A DNA stretch of 64,000 nucleotides from JAABRU01 sp041390465 (GCA_041390465.1 JAWKPW010000004.1:41783-105782), one strand, 5' to 3'; numbered from the stretch's first letter, positions 1 through 9,642 are shown. Notes: generated by a model from the sequence alone, not told the origin. Translations and numbers: made by a program.

Positions 1-894
1 GACCCGTAGGGAACCGCATCAGGATGGACATCCTGACCGGCATGTCAACACAGACACTCACAGACGGATTCACCAAAACCTATACCTACAATGCCGCAAA
101 CGGTTGCTGGCGGTCAGCCAAGGATTCCGTGAAAAAGAATCCCAATATCAATATGCTGGAAACCTATACCTATGATGCCAACGGCAACCGCATCGGCTTT
201 CAAGACGGGTGGATGAAAATGATAAAAACGCCTTGGTTGACGGCACGGATTACACCTTTGACCGGAAAACCGGCTGATACAGGCGTTGGATTACCAACTG
301 GGCAGAAAAGACCGGAATGTGCGCACAGACCGGGCAGTCACCGACACAGGATACGACGGCGGCGGCAGACGGATGGTGCAAACTATGATCCCAAATCCAA
401 TGCAATAAAGGTGTGGACAAACGCACGGAATACGTGTTTGACGACATGATCCGGTTGCGGAATACAGTATACTCAATGGACAGCGGGAAAACTTCTACCG
501 GGGGATATGAACCGCATTATCACCATGCAGCATTTCAACTCCGGCACGAAGACAGATGTTCTGGTATCATTACAATCACAAAGGCGATGTGGTGGGACTG
601 ACCAAACAGAAAGGGCGGTCAACGCACAATTACCGCTATGATGCTTACCTGGAGATGTGATACCGGATAACGGGAATTTCACTGATCCATAATCATTATA
701 CTTTGACAGGGAAGGGATTGATGATGAATACGGGGCTGATATGGTTTGAGAACGGCATTATGATCCGGATACGGGCGTTTGGATTTCGCAAGGATAGTTA
801 TCGGGGGATTATAAGTGATCCGATGAGTTTTTGCATAGATATGGATATATACTTAATAACCCTGTCAATTATTTTTGATCCATTAGGTTTTTGA
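1..894 (+). pseudogene. Decayed Rhs/YD-repeat protein gene, 3' end
   Basis: YD-type repeats such as TYTYDANGNRIG are readable at about 160-200, and a core ending is readable in shifting frames near 745-892, with YDPDTGVWIS followed by NPVNY and DPLGF-like residues. Rhs proteins form large shells that deliver a C-terminal toxin through type VI or other secretion systems. Here the reading frame is broken at least four times (near 220, 410, 600 and 800), so no full protein can be made. The gene enters from the left edge, so its start is not visible. The DPLGF-like end marks where a variable toxin tip would begin. Identification rests on repeat motifs, not on a whole-domain match. Confidence 0.7.
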
Positions 895-1319
895 TCTTCC
901 AACGCACATCCGACTTGGCGTTTATGCATATGAAAACAATCTAAGATCTGAACTAATTAACTTATGAGCTTTGATAGGGATGCCTTTGTAAAAGTTTAAT
1001 GTTAGGTTCTATATCTCCTGATGTAGAATTTCAGTTAAACTGGGATTGCTTCTGTTCCATCTGTTAGTATAATAGAACAATGCTTTAGCGGATAAAACAA
1101 TCAATGGATTCGTGAAAGAAATTCATGAGATGTGGCTTGTCGAAAATATAATGAACTTATGGAACAAGCAGCAGATTTTGTTAAAGGTGCTGCTGAAGAG
1201 CATTAAAGCATTTACCTTTCAATGGCTATGATAAATTAGTCTCTGTCCGCAATTTGGTGGAAGAGTACAGATGCTTTTGGTTTTTTCTTGCCTAAGATCA
1301 AAAGATTTTCACCCATATC

Positions 1320-1600
1320 TCAATAATCTTAATGATTCACATTACGGTGCAAAAGTTGGCAGCATGGTATGGCAGTAGAGGCTGTACCGCTTCTTACATG
1401 CAAGATGAACATGAAGAATGCTGAGTCATTACTTGAGATATATCATAACAATATTGAATCTCAGAACTATGAAGATGCTGCATTTGCATTAGGAAAAGCT
1501 CTTCATTTCCTTCAGGATCTTGGACTCCTTCTCCTTACTGTTCGTGAAAATGGTGTAATAACATGGTTTCAGAGACTATAATGCTCAAGTCCTGTTCTCC
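1320..1600 (+). pseudogene. Remnant of a zinc phospholipase C-like Rhs tip
   Basis: Directly after the Rhs core end lies degraded coding sequence. Around 1430-1525 it reads ESLLEIYHNNIE...FALGKALHFLQDLG, and a one-base shift then gives GTPSP-like residues. The G-[KR]-A-L-H-[FY]-L-Q-D pattern is typical of the zinc-dependent phospholipase C / S1-P1 nuclease fold, where the His and Asp bind metal. Its position after an Rhs core suggests it was the toxin tip. The stretch from 895 to 1320 has no readable frame. The family call is inference from one short motif. Confidence 0.4.
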
Positions 1601-1795
1601 ATGCTGGCTTGAGACTCTCCCTGAAATTTTGGAACGGTTTTTAATCAAGCACTGCCCAGCTTCCGAGCAGTTGATGGGTTTTGGAGACGTAGCTGATCTT
1701 TATCAAATGAGTGATTGGCCTGATACAGTTGGAACAAAATATAGTACACTCCCAGATTACCCTCGGCCTTTAATTGAATAGCCCTGTAGCCGTAA

Positions 1796-1820
1796 GGTGG
1801 GCACGGCTTTATTGCCCACC
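1796..1820. repeat. GGTGGGCA hairpin repeat
   Basis: GGTGGGCA at 1796 pairs with TGCCCACC ending at 1820 around a nine-base loop. Sequences of the type GTAGGGTGGGCAC...GTGCCCACC are common intergenic repeats in environmental bacteria. No gene is associated. Confidence 0.6.
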
Positions 1821-1889
1821 GCATTGTAACTACAGGGATTTCGGAACTACAAGGATTTTTTTAAGAAGGATTTTTATTTTGCCTGTAAT

Positions 1890-1964
1890 CCTTTCTTACA
1901 TTAATCCCTGTAGTTATGCGGTGGATTATTAGCAGACAACTACAGGGATTTCTGATAAGAAAGG
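1890..1964. repeat. Inverted repeat around ACTACAGGGATT motif
   Basis: CCTTTCTTA...ATCCCTGTAGTT (1890-1914) is matched in inverted form by AACTACAGGGAT...AAGAAAGG (1938-1964). A further direct copy of AACTACAGGGATT lies at about 1829. The array sits between the Rhs remnant and the GxxExxY remnant. I see no gene in it. Confidence 0.55.
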
Positions 1965-2055
1965 ATTGACGGAAATGAAATAATCGCTGTTACATTAATT
2001 ACAAAGTTGTTATAAAAGGAACAGACATGCACCGGGAACTGACCTTGCCATAAAC

Positions 2056-2390
2056 GGCTGTCTTTTCAAAGTTTACAACACGCTTGGCAATATCTGGAAA
2101 GGATATTTATGAAAGAGCACATCGAACTCCGCTCTCAGGGACTGAGAAAGCCGAATGTCAGAAAGAGTTTGAAGTGTATTATTTTGGCAGGCGGGTGGGA
2201 CATTACCGGACGGATGTGCTGGTTGAGGATACGGTCATTGTGGAACTCGAAGCCGTGCTGAGCGTTCCGCTGCATCGGGCGCAACTGATCTCTTATCTCA
2301 AGGGATTTGACAAGCCATTGGGAATCCTTTATGACCCTGGCAGCATCTCTGGGACATGCCACATATCCCAACAAAAACGAATAAACCCCT
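2056..2390 (+). pseudogene. Broken GxxExxY family gene
   Basis: Three frames together spell a GxxExxY protein. INGCLFKVYNTLGN comes first (about 2053-2095), then HIELRSQGL, then QKEFEVYYFGRRVGHYRTD followed by VIVELEAV and HRAQLISYLKGFDKPLGIL (about 2155-2335). The family is small (about 120-130 residues), nuclease-fold-like and of uncertain function; in this type of genome it is common near repeats. At least two single-base shifts separate the N-terminal parts, so it is not functional as read. The ATG at 2084 opens only the C-terminal frame. Confidence 0.7.
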
Positions 2391-2551
2391 TTGAGGAGAT
2401 GATTTTGACTTTGACAAAATTCAACTCAAAGGCAAAGAAAACATCAAGACTTCTGCTTTTCATGGCCGACCGGATACTGATCACGCTGGGGGCAAACTAT
2501 TTTTCATCAGATATACCGGAAGGGCCTTTTACTGGGAACTCAGGTTATTTA

Positions 2552-2688
2552 ACTCTCAAGTTGCCAGTTATAAAGGAGTTTAATTTTTTAAAATATTGTC
2601 AAAACAAAAAGTTATAAATTTTACCTGTTTTCTGCGCAAAAATCTGCCCCTTGAAATCGTTACGATTTTTTATAACTGGCAACTTGAG
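2552..2688. mobile_element. MITE inserted in the ISAzo13 left end
   Basis: The arms CTCAAGTTGCCAGTTATA (left) and TATAACTGGCAACTTGAG (right) are perfect inverted repeats flanking about 95 bp of AT-rich sequence without coding capacity. The 7-bp sequence TTATTTA occurs on both sides (2545-2551 and 2689-2695), as expected for a target-site duplication. In the other ISAzo13 copy this sequence is present once and uninterrupted, which supports a later insertion here. Confidence 0.75.
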
Positions 2689-2722
2689 TTATTTATCAAA
2701 AAAATATACCAGTCAGACAACC

Positions 2723-3906
2723 TCATATGGACGGATCAAAATGTCCCATTTGGGTAACAATGGATTTTCCCTGACAAAAATTTTTCAACTGAACGCATGG
2801 CTGATTTTGTCAGTGAAACTCCCTTGTTATAATTTTTATTTGTTTTGCAGCAGGATGCAGTCCCTTCCATGTCATGCCCGACAATTTGCGTCTGAGCATG
2901 GTTTCAGCATCAATCAGCTTTGTTCCGTTCAGTGTTTTCGAGAATTTGACATCTCCCAATGGGACTGCATTTGCTGTGATACGGAGGATAAATGCTATAA
3001 ATGAAAGTTGCCGATTTTTTGCAAAACCGGCCATGCATTGAAACCGCGTCCGCACACCGCTGCTTTCAGGACCGCTGTCAACTTTGATTTGTATCAGATC
3101 TGTTGATTTCTGTTCCTCAGCATCCAAATCATTCCACCATATTATAAGCCGTATCGGCAATAAAATCGCCTGTCTTGTGTGAACTGCCGGGGCTGATATG
3201 CAGTTCACCGCTGTTTTCATTGAGAATACCGCATGGAATGCATTTTTCTGCTGTTGAAGTCATGATCTGGGTACTCACTGTCTGCCGCGAAGTTTTCCGC
3301 CTCCCGGAAAAAATTTCCAATTTTTACTGGCTGCTTTGCAGTCACGCCTTAACCTTTTTGTATTCCGACTATTTTCTGATTCATGATCTTTCTTTGATAT
3401 TGCCAAAATTGCATCTGTCTCTTTGATTTTTCAAAAACTTGATTTCAGTGCATTGCCCGGGGACGATATCCCGTCCGGCAAAGAATTTTTGCCATATTGC
3501 TGCGGGATGGAACCTGTTCATCAGAAAATCCTTTTCTTTCAAAGCAGTTGCTGCCGCTTTGGCTGTCAGACGGGTATACGCGACGGCACTGAGACGCCGG
3601 ATCCTGCTGTGAATGCTCTTCAGCAATCTGACGCAAATTCAACAGCGTCAGGTTCTCTTTTTCCCAAAGAATCCGGCCGCTTCTGGCTGATTCCGCTTCG
3701 ATGCGGATGATCCCTGTGCGTTTTTCACCCGGTCAGGTTTCAACCTGGTTCTCCGTCCGAACACTGTTTCCGCCCTTACGCGGATTGCCTCCTGGTGTTT
3801 TAGTGTCATTTCAGCCATGAATGAACGCCGTTCAGAACCATGCATTTTTTTGGCTGAGACGGATATCCTCAATATAATCAGTATTTAATAATTTCAGACA
3901 TTTCAT
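2723..3906 (-). pseudogene. ISAzo13-family transposase, frame-broken
   Basis: Starting at 3906 the conceptual protein reads MKCLKLLNTDYIEDI, then AKKMHGSERRSFMAEM, AETVFG, EKRTGIIC, TRLTAKAA, DNGPE-like and WKGLHPA segments, and ends GHFDPSI before the stop at 2723. This matches the order of ISAzo13-type DDE transposases (normally about 400 residues). The frame changes at least five times, mostly by one base, so no active enzyme is made. Family assignment is by remembered motif order. Confidence 0.7.
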
Positions 3907-4045
3907 TCTGCCTCCTTTTCTGTCTGTTTTTTGTTCAGCAGTTGACAGTTGTCTGTACAATATTATATAATGATGTTCAAATCAGGTTCAAAATCAGTCA
4001 GATTTTAATTCATACAGTTTGGTATATTTATTTCAATAAATAGCC

Positions 4046-4508
4046 TTAAAATCTTCAAAGTGCAAAAGATGCGATAGCAAACAATTTGTAATGATTCAAG
4101 GGAATATAATATGATATTTTTTGATATTGTTTAATATTTTTAAACAGTTAAATCCTGGAGTCTATTTTGGAGGGTATTTCATTAAAATCAACTCTGTTTG
4201 GTATTTTTGAAAACATGATCTGCAAATTTTGGAGTTTTGCTTCCTGCTTTAAAAAAAGGCTTCAAGGTTTTTATGGAAAATTTTTCATATAACGCTGCCA
4301 AACGAATTTTTCCGCACAGTTTTCCAAAAAAATTTTTTCCTGAAAAACTCCCGTCTGAAAAAAAATGCTTGCCGGACATCATCCTCTTCAATCTTATTTT
4401 ATCCTTTTCACGCATATTCTGATTTTCCGGAGTTCCGGACATCTGGCCGGGCAAGGTGAAAATGAGAGAAGTTTATCCATACATCATATCAATCCGGAGG
4501 ACAATTCA
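4046..4508. other. AT-rich intergenic stretch
   Basis: This spacer between ISAzo13 copy 1 and the broken gene at 4509 has several short A/T runs but no convincing reading frame, RNA or repeat. A ribosome-binding-like CCGGAGGAC lies at 4495-4503, just before the ATG at 4509. Confidence 0.5.
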
Positions 4509-5280
4509 ATGACAACGGAAACAATGGAAACCAGGGAACAGTATCTGGAAAAAATGCTGACCGGAGGAAAAGCCTGTCTGCCTGCCATCAGGGAAATGAC
4601 CATATGGGGAAGTTCCGCCGCTCAACTTCAGCGATGGCATGGGCTGGTGCGCTCCTATCTTTTTGTATGTTTTATTGTTGGTCGCCCTTACAAAAGCGGA
4701 TAGGAGGATTTGGAGAGAGCTTCGGGCAAGAAGGCCTCACTCACCGGTGCATGTGCTACCGGGATTCAGAAAATTTTGAGTGTATGCCGGTTTTCAGTCC
4801 CATGAAACCTAGGACAGATCATTGACAACCAGGCTCTGCTGGAGCGGGAAATGCTCAAGAGCTATCCAAAAAGGTTTTTCCATCTTGGCAGGATGCTATG
4901 TTGACAAAGATGAAATCACCATCCCTTTCCGGCTGCTTTTGGATACAGCGAGACCGACGCATACGGATGGAAGACGGCGAGATGCTGGGGGACATCGAGA
5001 CATGAGGCCATTGACCTGCATACGCAATGTTGACTTTCAGAACAATGTGCTGCAACGTCAGGTGGAATCTGCTGTCAAAAAACTGCATGAACGCCATTTC
5101 ACCCGTGAATGCCCCTACTACTTTGGAAATCATCAAAAGAAGGGCAGAGTATCTGCAAAAAATGGGAGGAGGGATGTGTCGGGCGTGTAAGTGCCAAAAC
5201 GGAGCTGCTGAAAATGAAAGACAAATTTCATTCCTTCTCCCGTATTCCGCAATCCCCATGCACAGTCTGTGCTGGCCAGC
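4509..5280 (+). pseudogene. Unrecognised gene remnant upstream of the hydrolase remnant
   Basis: An ATG at 4509 with a good ribosome site (GGAGG) opens a short frame that reads MTTETMETREQYLEKMLTGG and is lost by about 4690. Further coding-like pieces follow in other frames: REMLKSYPKRFFHLGRM near 4850, EITIPFRLLLDTAR near 4910, and a KLHERHFT segment near 5085. I do not recognise the family. Because the next remnant (5281-6157) runs in the same direction without a gap, the two may have been one gene or an operon. Shifts occur every 100-200 bp. Confidence 0.35.
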
Positions 5281-6157
5281 ATGAAACTGCGACTTCCTTT
5301 TGTCCGTTTTCAGGCACGAAAAATGCTGAAACAGGCAGAATATATCATGACACGGAAAAGGGATACGTCTTTTGGGAAAATATTCTGCGCATGGAGCAGG
5401 GCTGCGGGATATGGTCATTGATCCACGGATGGGAGAGAGGAAGTTCTGATTCGGTTTATCTCCTGTCCGCTGCCTCTTTTTCTTTTCCGTCAGGGATTTG
5501 ACATCTTCCGCCTCAATCTTCGGGATCACGGTGACAGTCATCACCTGAATCCGGAGCTGTTTCATTCCTGCCGCATAGAGGAAACCGTGGGCGTAGTCGG
5601 GGCGGTACGGGATAAATTTGCGCACCGAAAGCTCTTTCTTGCCGGTTCTCTGAGGGCAACTTTGGACTCAGAATCGCAGTCCGTGCTCCGGAGGCAGGTA
5701 TTCAACTGGCAAAGGTCGTGGCTGTCAGTCCGATTGCTCAATCCTTTGAAAACAATGGATGTTCTGGAAAACGGCCCCTTTTTCTATCTAGCTACTTCAT
5801 GGGAAAATGGCGGCGCTCCCTGCGGAAAAATTCCGCCTTTTCCCCATTCTTCATGATTTGGAAAATCTTAATGTCCCGCTTTCCCTTTTGAGGAAGCATG
5901 ACTGAATACTTTGCACCCCGCCATACCGGTTTTTCCAGTGCCAAAGACACCTGAACGGCTATGCACTTACCGGAAATATGCTGGGAGAAATCTGATGGTT
6001 CCATCTTATGTCGCTGCCAACCGGGATGATCCGGTCATTCCTGCCGATGATCTGGCGCTTCTGTCGCTATCTGCGTGGAGACGTGACCCAATGGGGCGGA
6101 CACTGCGGATTCATACAAAATACGGGTCTGAACAGTTGGAAAAAACGCATGGCTGAA
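5281..6157 (+). pseudogene. Alpha/beta hydrolase (YheT-like), frame-broken
   Basis: Joined across frames the sequence gives FRQGFDIFRLNLRDHGDSHHLNPELFHS (about 5490-5570) and then KLFLAGFSLGGN (about 5630-5665), the nucleophile elbow GxSxGG with Ser. Later come DDPVIPADD with the acidic residue and WGGHCGFIQN with the catalytic His (about 6025-6120). The order Ser-Asp-His and the GFSLGGN motif are those of the YheT/COG0429-type hydrolases, which act on small esters. Single-base shifts occur near 5440, 5480, 5660, 5850, 5960 and 6080, so the gene cannot be translated as read. Residues around the active site remain conserved, which is odd for old decay. Confidence 0.65.
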
Positions 6158-6264
6158 ATTTTTCAGTCCTGACCGAGAACCAATGAATCCCGCCTGTTTC
6201 CTGATTATGGGGATACTGCCTGCCTGCGGTTTTCGGGCCCAGGATGCAGCAGAAAACACCGGAT

Positions 6265-6407
6265 ATACCAAATCGCCATTGAATTTATGCAGCACCTGCC
6301 GCCAGGTCAGGGACACTGAAATGATCCGGAAATCCTGCCAAAATTCCGTCTCCTTCATTCCGGGACTCCGGAATCAGACGAGCACGGTTTCAATGGGGAA
6401 TCGGTAT
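6265..6407. repeat. Dispersed TIR element, long internal type
   Basis: It begins ATACCAAATCGCCATTGAA and ends CAATGGGGAATCGGTAT, an inverted terminal repeat shared with many other copies in this window. The interior (GAAATGATCCGGAAATCC, ATTCCGTCTCC) matches the copies at 26193 and 41861. A further left terminus begins at 6409, head to head. There is no coding capacity. Confidence 0.7.
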
Positions 6408-6425
6408 GATACCGATTCCCCATTG
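6391..6425. repeat. Near-perfect 35-nt palindrome
   Basis: Two termini of the dispersed element meet tail to tail: CAATGGGGAATCGGTAT, one G, then ATACCGATTCCCCATTG. The 17-base arms are perfectly complementary. It could fold into a hairpin or cruciform, but it looks like a by-product of two adjacent element ends and not like a designed terminator. Confidence 0.75.
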
Positions 6426-6721
6426 AAAAATATGATCTTTTTCTGCGGAGTTTCTAAATTTTGAAAGTTCGCGACCACAGCGGACTTTTTGAAATATCCT
6501 GGCATGACGAACCGATAGCGGGACTTTTCATGCTGACAATGTCAAATTGTAATGATCAACAAAACTGGATGCGGATTTCATGAAAATCATCACCGCGGCT
6601 GAAAGAAAGTGTTTTTCTGACCGGATTCGGGCATCTGTGACGCAGTGTGCAGTTGAAGCATTCAATGTGCGAAGTCTCCCCGCTTCCCTTTCCTGATGCC
6701 GGGTGACGTTTTGAGGGAAGA

Positions 6722-7171
6722 TTATCCGCACAACTTTTGCGGACCGTGCACAATCATATCGCAGGATTCGGTAAAGGGACACAGCCGGGCAAGCTTGAAT
6801 CCGATAAAGGATTTGATCAGCGCGCAGGTATTGCGGGGAACCAGTTTTTCAGCGTCTTCCCTGCCCGCATCTGCCCCCGCGCACAGTCCCACCTGTATGG
6901 CATCTGCGGCCAGAGTCAGTTCTTCGGGAACAAAAACGCAGAAGGTTCCCACAATTTTTCTTCCTTCTGCCTTTGCATCCTGCAGTTCCCTAATGCGCAG
7001 CCCGTGTACTTCGGAAAGCACAAAATCCAGATATTCCATACCCTTGAGCCTGCCTTCCTGGCTCATGTAGATATCTCCGTAAAATTTTCCCAGAACCTCG
7101 AGCAGCCCGTCATGCGCGTCCAGATCCAGATTGAGTTTTTCCCACATTTCCCGATAGGGGGCATCTGCCAT
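6722..7171 (-). pseudogene. Truncated 2-hydroxyacyl-CoA dehydratase subunit (HgdB-like)
   Basis: From the ATG at 7171, preceded by an AGGGAG ribosome site, it reads MADAPYREMWEKL, SEVHGLRIREL, GTFCVFVPEEL, GLCAGAD, LVPRNTCALIKS and CPFTESCD. This is the N-terminal third of HgdB/BcrB-type subunits (normally about 400 residues), which bind a 4Fe-4S cluster through conserved cysteines, two of them in the FC and NTC motifs here. The match stops at ESCD at about 6765, and unrelated sequence follows to the stop at 6722. The rest of the gene is absent, so this is a truncated remnant. Partner genes are not nearby. Confidence 0.75.
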
Positions 7172-7389
7172 TGCTTTTTCTCCCTGTAAATGTTGAATAT
7201 TGAATTCCGATCTGCCCTCAGCGCAGCGGCTCTGCGGGAGATGGCACACGGATTTTTTACATAATTCACCATTCATTTGGCCAAAAATCAAATTGTTTGT
7301 CCTAATGGCAGAAAAGGGAATGAATAGATTTCTTCTATGAGAGCCTGTTTGAAAATGCGATTACGGTGATAATCTTTTGATCATAAGTG

Positions 7390-7645
7390 GATAGTGGGAT
7401 TTTTCATGCTGATAATTCCGATAACAGGCTCTTTGGAAGTTTGCGGGGGCGGTAAAACATGTTTTTCAGCATAACTGCCTTTAAGCATTTATTTTAATAA
7501 GATTAAGGCATGGTCCGGATTCCGGATGCTTTATTGCTTATAAAAAAACTGTAATTATCTTAACTTATCAAAAGAAAACAGTTTTTTCCACCCCACAAAC
7601 TCCCGAGGAACCCATAATTTTATCAGCATGAAAAATCCCACTATC
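7390..7645. mobile_element. 256-bp element with perfect 25-bp inverted ends
   Basis: GATAGTGGGATTTTTCATGC... at 7390-7414 is exactly matched in inverse at 7621-7645. The inside is AT-rich and non-coding. A single related arm (GATAGCGGGACTTTTCATGC) lies at 6514-6538. The GATAGYGGG tip is also shared with the element at 25928-26071, so these may belong to one MITE family. No flanking duplication is evident here. Confidence 0.6.
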
Positions 7646-7689
7646 GACGAATCCTCTCAGAGAACGGGAGATGCGCCTGAAACTCAGCG

Positions 7690-8160
7690 GAGCTGTTTTC
7701 TCCTCTGTGTGTCCGGCAGTTCCGCTTCATTGTCGGCGTCGTCGTCCTCCAAAGCGGTGTATCTGGGGACAGGCGCCAGTCCGGTGCATTGACAATCACT
7801 GATGCCGAAATGCCGCTTCAGATCACGGATGACAGTTTCGCCCATGAAACTCCGGGCGCAAATTTCAATGATCCGGGCCGGTGTCAGCAGCAGGCCAGCC
7901 GGGGCGGAAATGAGCGACTGACCTTTGGTTTTCACCACAACGATGCGTATCTTTTGAGATTTGTCACCGGTGATCCGAAGGTCACGGCAGACGACTTCAA
8001 GTTCTTTGATTTTTCCGCAAATTGAAACGGTTGCCGTTTCAGCCGGGAAGTGTTTCGGCAGGACGGAAAGTTTCTGTTTTCCGCTTTTTGGGGATTTTTC
8101 CGACTTCCACTTCCGGCGTTTTTTTCCGGGAGGGAACGGTTCCGGATCGTCCTGACCTTG
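7690..8160 (-). pseudogene. C-terminal remnant of a DDE transposase
   Basis: On the minus strand the sequence reads ELEVVCRDLRITG, KIRIVVVKTKGQSLISAPAG and LTPARIIEICARS, then IRDLKRHFGISDCQC. This resembles the C-terminal half of IS4/IS701-like DDE transposases, where a conserved Glu precedes the DLKQHFGLGDYQ motif. In this copy the region reads SFMGETVIRDLK. It lacks an N-terminus and stops at about 7690. The IS110 element may have interrupted it, with another piece at 9340-9640. Confidence 0.55.
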
Positions 8161-8162
8161 TA

Positions 8163-8392
8163 TGTTAGGATTACTTGACCCGCCCCATGCGTCAGTTTAT
8201 AAGGTTTAAGAAAGTCAGTACCGTTCTGTCCCGTCCGGTGGCCGCGGCCACCGGACGGGACACGGCGGCGGTGAGATCGTCCCGACCCCGGATTACGAAT
8301 CCGTCCGTAGCCTGATCCACCGCCGCATCCTTACAACCCGGACAGTCGCAGGGGGCATGAAATGACCCCGCATACAAGGAATGGAATTTATT
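8163..8392 (+). ncRNA. Candidate IS110 bridge RNA region
   Basis: About 230 nt without a gene lie upstream of the IS110-type transposase. They contain a perfect 36-nt palindrome at 8227-8262 (arms TGTCCCGTCCGGTGGCCG) and further GC-rich stretches. In IS110-group elements a bridge RNA encoded in the long left end pairs with target and donor DNA and guides the recombinase. Position, length and strong secondary structure fit that role. The loops that would bind target and donor were not assigned, so the RNA call is inference. Confidence 0.45.
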
Positions 8393-9328
8393 ATGAAAAA
8401 ATGTATCGGTATCGACATTTCCAAAAAGACCTTTGATGTGCACTTTCTGCATGAAGGCTCCGATCATCATATTGATTATACTGCTGAAAACATCCGCAAA
8501 ACTGTCAGAATGTTCCGTTCGGCGGAACCGGAACTCATTGTCATGGAAGCCACCGGCGGTTATGAACTTCCTCTGGCCGGGGAACTTTACGCTGCCGGGC
8601 TGCCGGTTGCAGTTGTCAATCCGGCACGCATCCGGAATTTTGCAAAAGCCGCCGGACAGACAGCCAAAACCGGCAGGATTGATGCACGCATCATCGCCCG
8701 GTTCGCAGATGTCATGGAACCTCCTCTCAGAACTGCCCGGAATGACACATCCTCTGAAATCAGAGCATTGGTTGTCCGGAAACGCCGGCTCACGGACATG
8801 CGCACAGCGGAAAAAAACCGCACGGAGCATATCCGGGATGAGTTCATTGAACAAAGCATCCGGCAGGTCACTGTCACCCCTGAAACGCAGATCCGCCTGC
8901 TTCAGGATCGGATACGTGATCTCATTGCATCAGTCCCTGAACTGAAGCAGAAAACTGAACTGATTCAGTCTGTTCCGGGTATCGGAGAAAACACTGCCGC
9001 CGCCCTGGTATCCGGTCTGCCGGAGATTGGAACCATGAACGGCAGGAAAATCGCAGCCCTCACCGGAACTGCCCCTGTAAACAGGGACAGCGGGCAGTCC
9101 CGGGGAAAACGCATGACCGGAGGGGGCCGCTGTGAGATCAGAAAACTGCTGTATATGCCCACCCTGGCCGCAATCCGTCACAATCCGGTTATCCGTTCAT
9201 ATTACCTCCGTCTGGCTGACAGGGGTAAAAATAAAATGGTGGCCGTTGCGGCCTGCATGAGAAAGATCCTTGTGATCCTTAACAGCATGGTTGCAAAAAA
9301 CGAAGCATGGAACACGGATTATGCTTGA
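8393..9328 (+). CDS. IS110-family transposase/recombinase
   Basis: The protein is 311 residues from the ATG at 8393, which has AAGGA 12 bases upstream; the ATG at 8381 is too close to that site. The N-terminal RuvC-like DEDD domain shows GIDISKKTFDV, IVMEATGGYE and TGRIDARIIARF. The C-terminal Tnp20/IS116 domain shows SVPGIGENTAAALVSGLPE and TGTAPVNRDSGQSRGKR with the likely catalytic Ser, followed by GRCEIRKLLYM. These enzymes move DNA without the usual DDE chemistry and are guided by an element-encoded RNA. The gene is intact and may be active. Its GC content is higher than that of the surrounding relics, which fits recent arrival. Confidence 0.92.
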   Translation: MKKCIGIDISKKTFDVHFLHEGSDHHIDYTAENIRKTVRMFRSAEPELIVMEATGGYELPLAGELYAAGLPVAVVNPARIRNFAKAAGQTAKTGRIDARIIARFADVMEPPLRTARNDTSSEIRALVVRKRRLTDMRTAEKNRTEHIRDEFIEQSIRQVTVTPETQIRLLQDRIRDLIASVPELKQKTELIQSVPGIGENTAAALVSGLPEIGTMNGRKIAALTGTAPVNRDSGQSRGKRMTGGGRCEIRKLLYMPTLAAIRHNPVIRSYYLRLADRGKNKMVAVAACMRKILVILNSMVAKNEAWNTDYA

Positions 9329-9339
9329 CATTTAACACA

Positions 9340-9640
9340 GTCGCTACGGTGTCCCGGCGCATCCGGCTGATGAAGGGGGGCTTTGAAAAATAAGCGTCAG
9401 CCACAGCCTGAACCGGCTGGGCCCCGATCACTGCCTTAATCTGAGTCATCATGGGGACTCCCGAAAATTCACAGGCCGGGTGCTTCCCATCGGATCAACA
9501 ATGAATCCAGTGGCATGGGCTGAGCGAAAGACAGTTCCGCATAGAGTCGGGAGATGCGAGGGATGTTTACCGGTTTACCAGAAATGTCACACCGGAATGA
9601 TGATTTTGGAAGAGGTAACCTGTTGAAATTTAAAAGGCAG
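9340..9640 (-). pseudogene. Possible transposase N-terminal remnant
   Basis: On the minus strand the pieces SFRCDISGKPVNIPRISRLYAELSFAQPMPLDSLLIRWEAPG and then MMTQIKAVIGAQPVQAVADAYF look coding, but the frame breaks near 9465. It lies on the other side of the IS110 element from the transposase C-terminal remnant, on the same strand, and could be the other half of that gene. The family is not certain. Confidence 0.3.
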
Positions 9641-9642
9641 GA

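Larger units (their letters stand above)
2543..4045. mobile_element. ISAzo13-family insertion sequence, copy 1
   Basis: The left tip GGTTATTTA and the right end are imperfect inverted repeats of about 25 bp; both read GG-(T/C)T-ATTTAT...AAATATACC toward the interior. A second copy lies at 29757-31123 in the same orientation. The element encodes one degraded transposase on the minus strand. A separate 137-bp MITE is inserted near the left tip, splitting it after TTATTTA. No clear target duplication is seen for the IS itself. Confidence 0.75.

Noticed and set aside
6391..6425. Possible transcription terminator
   Set aside because: The hairpin is explained by two abutting element termini and no gene ends nearby on a strand that would use it.
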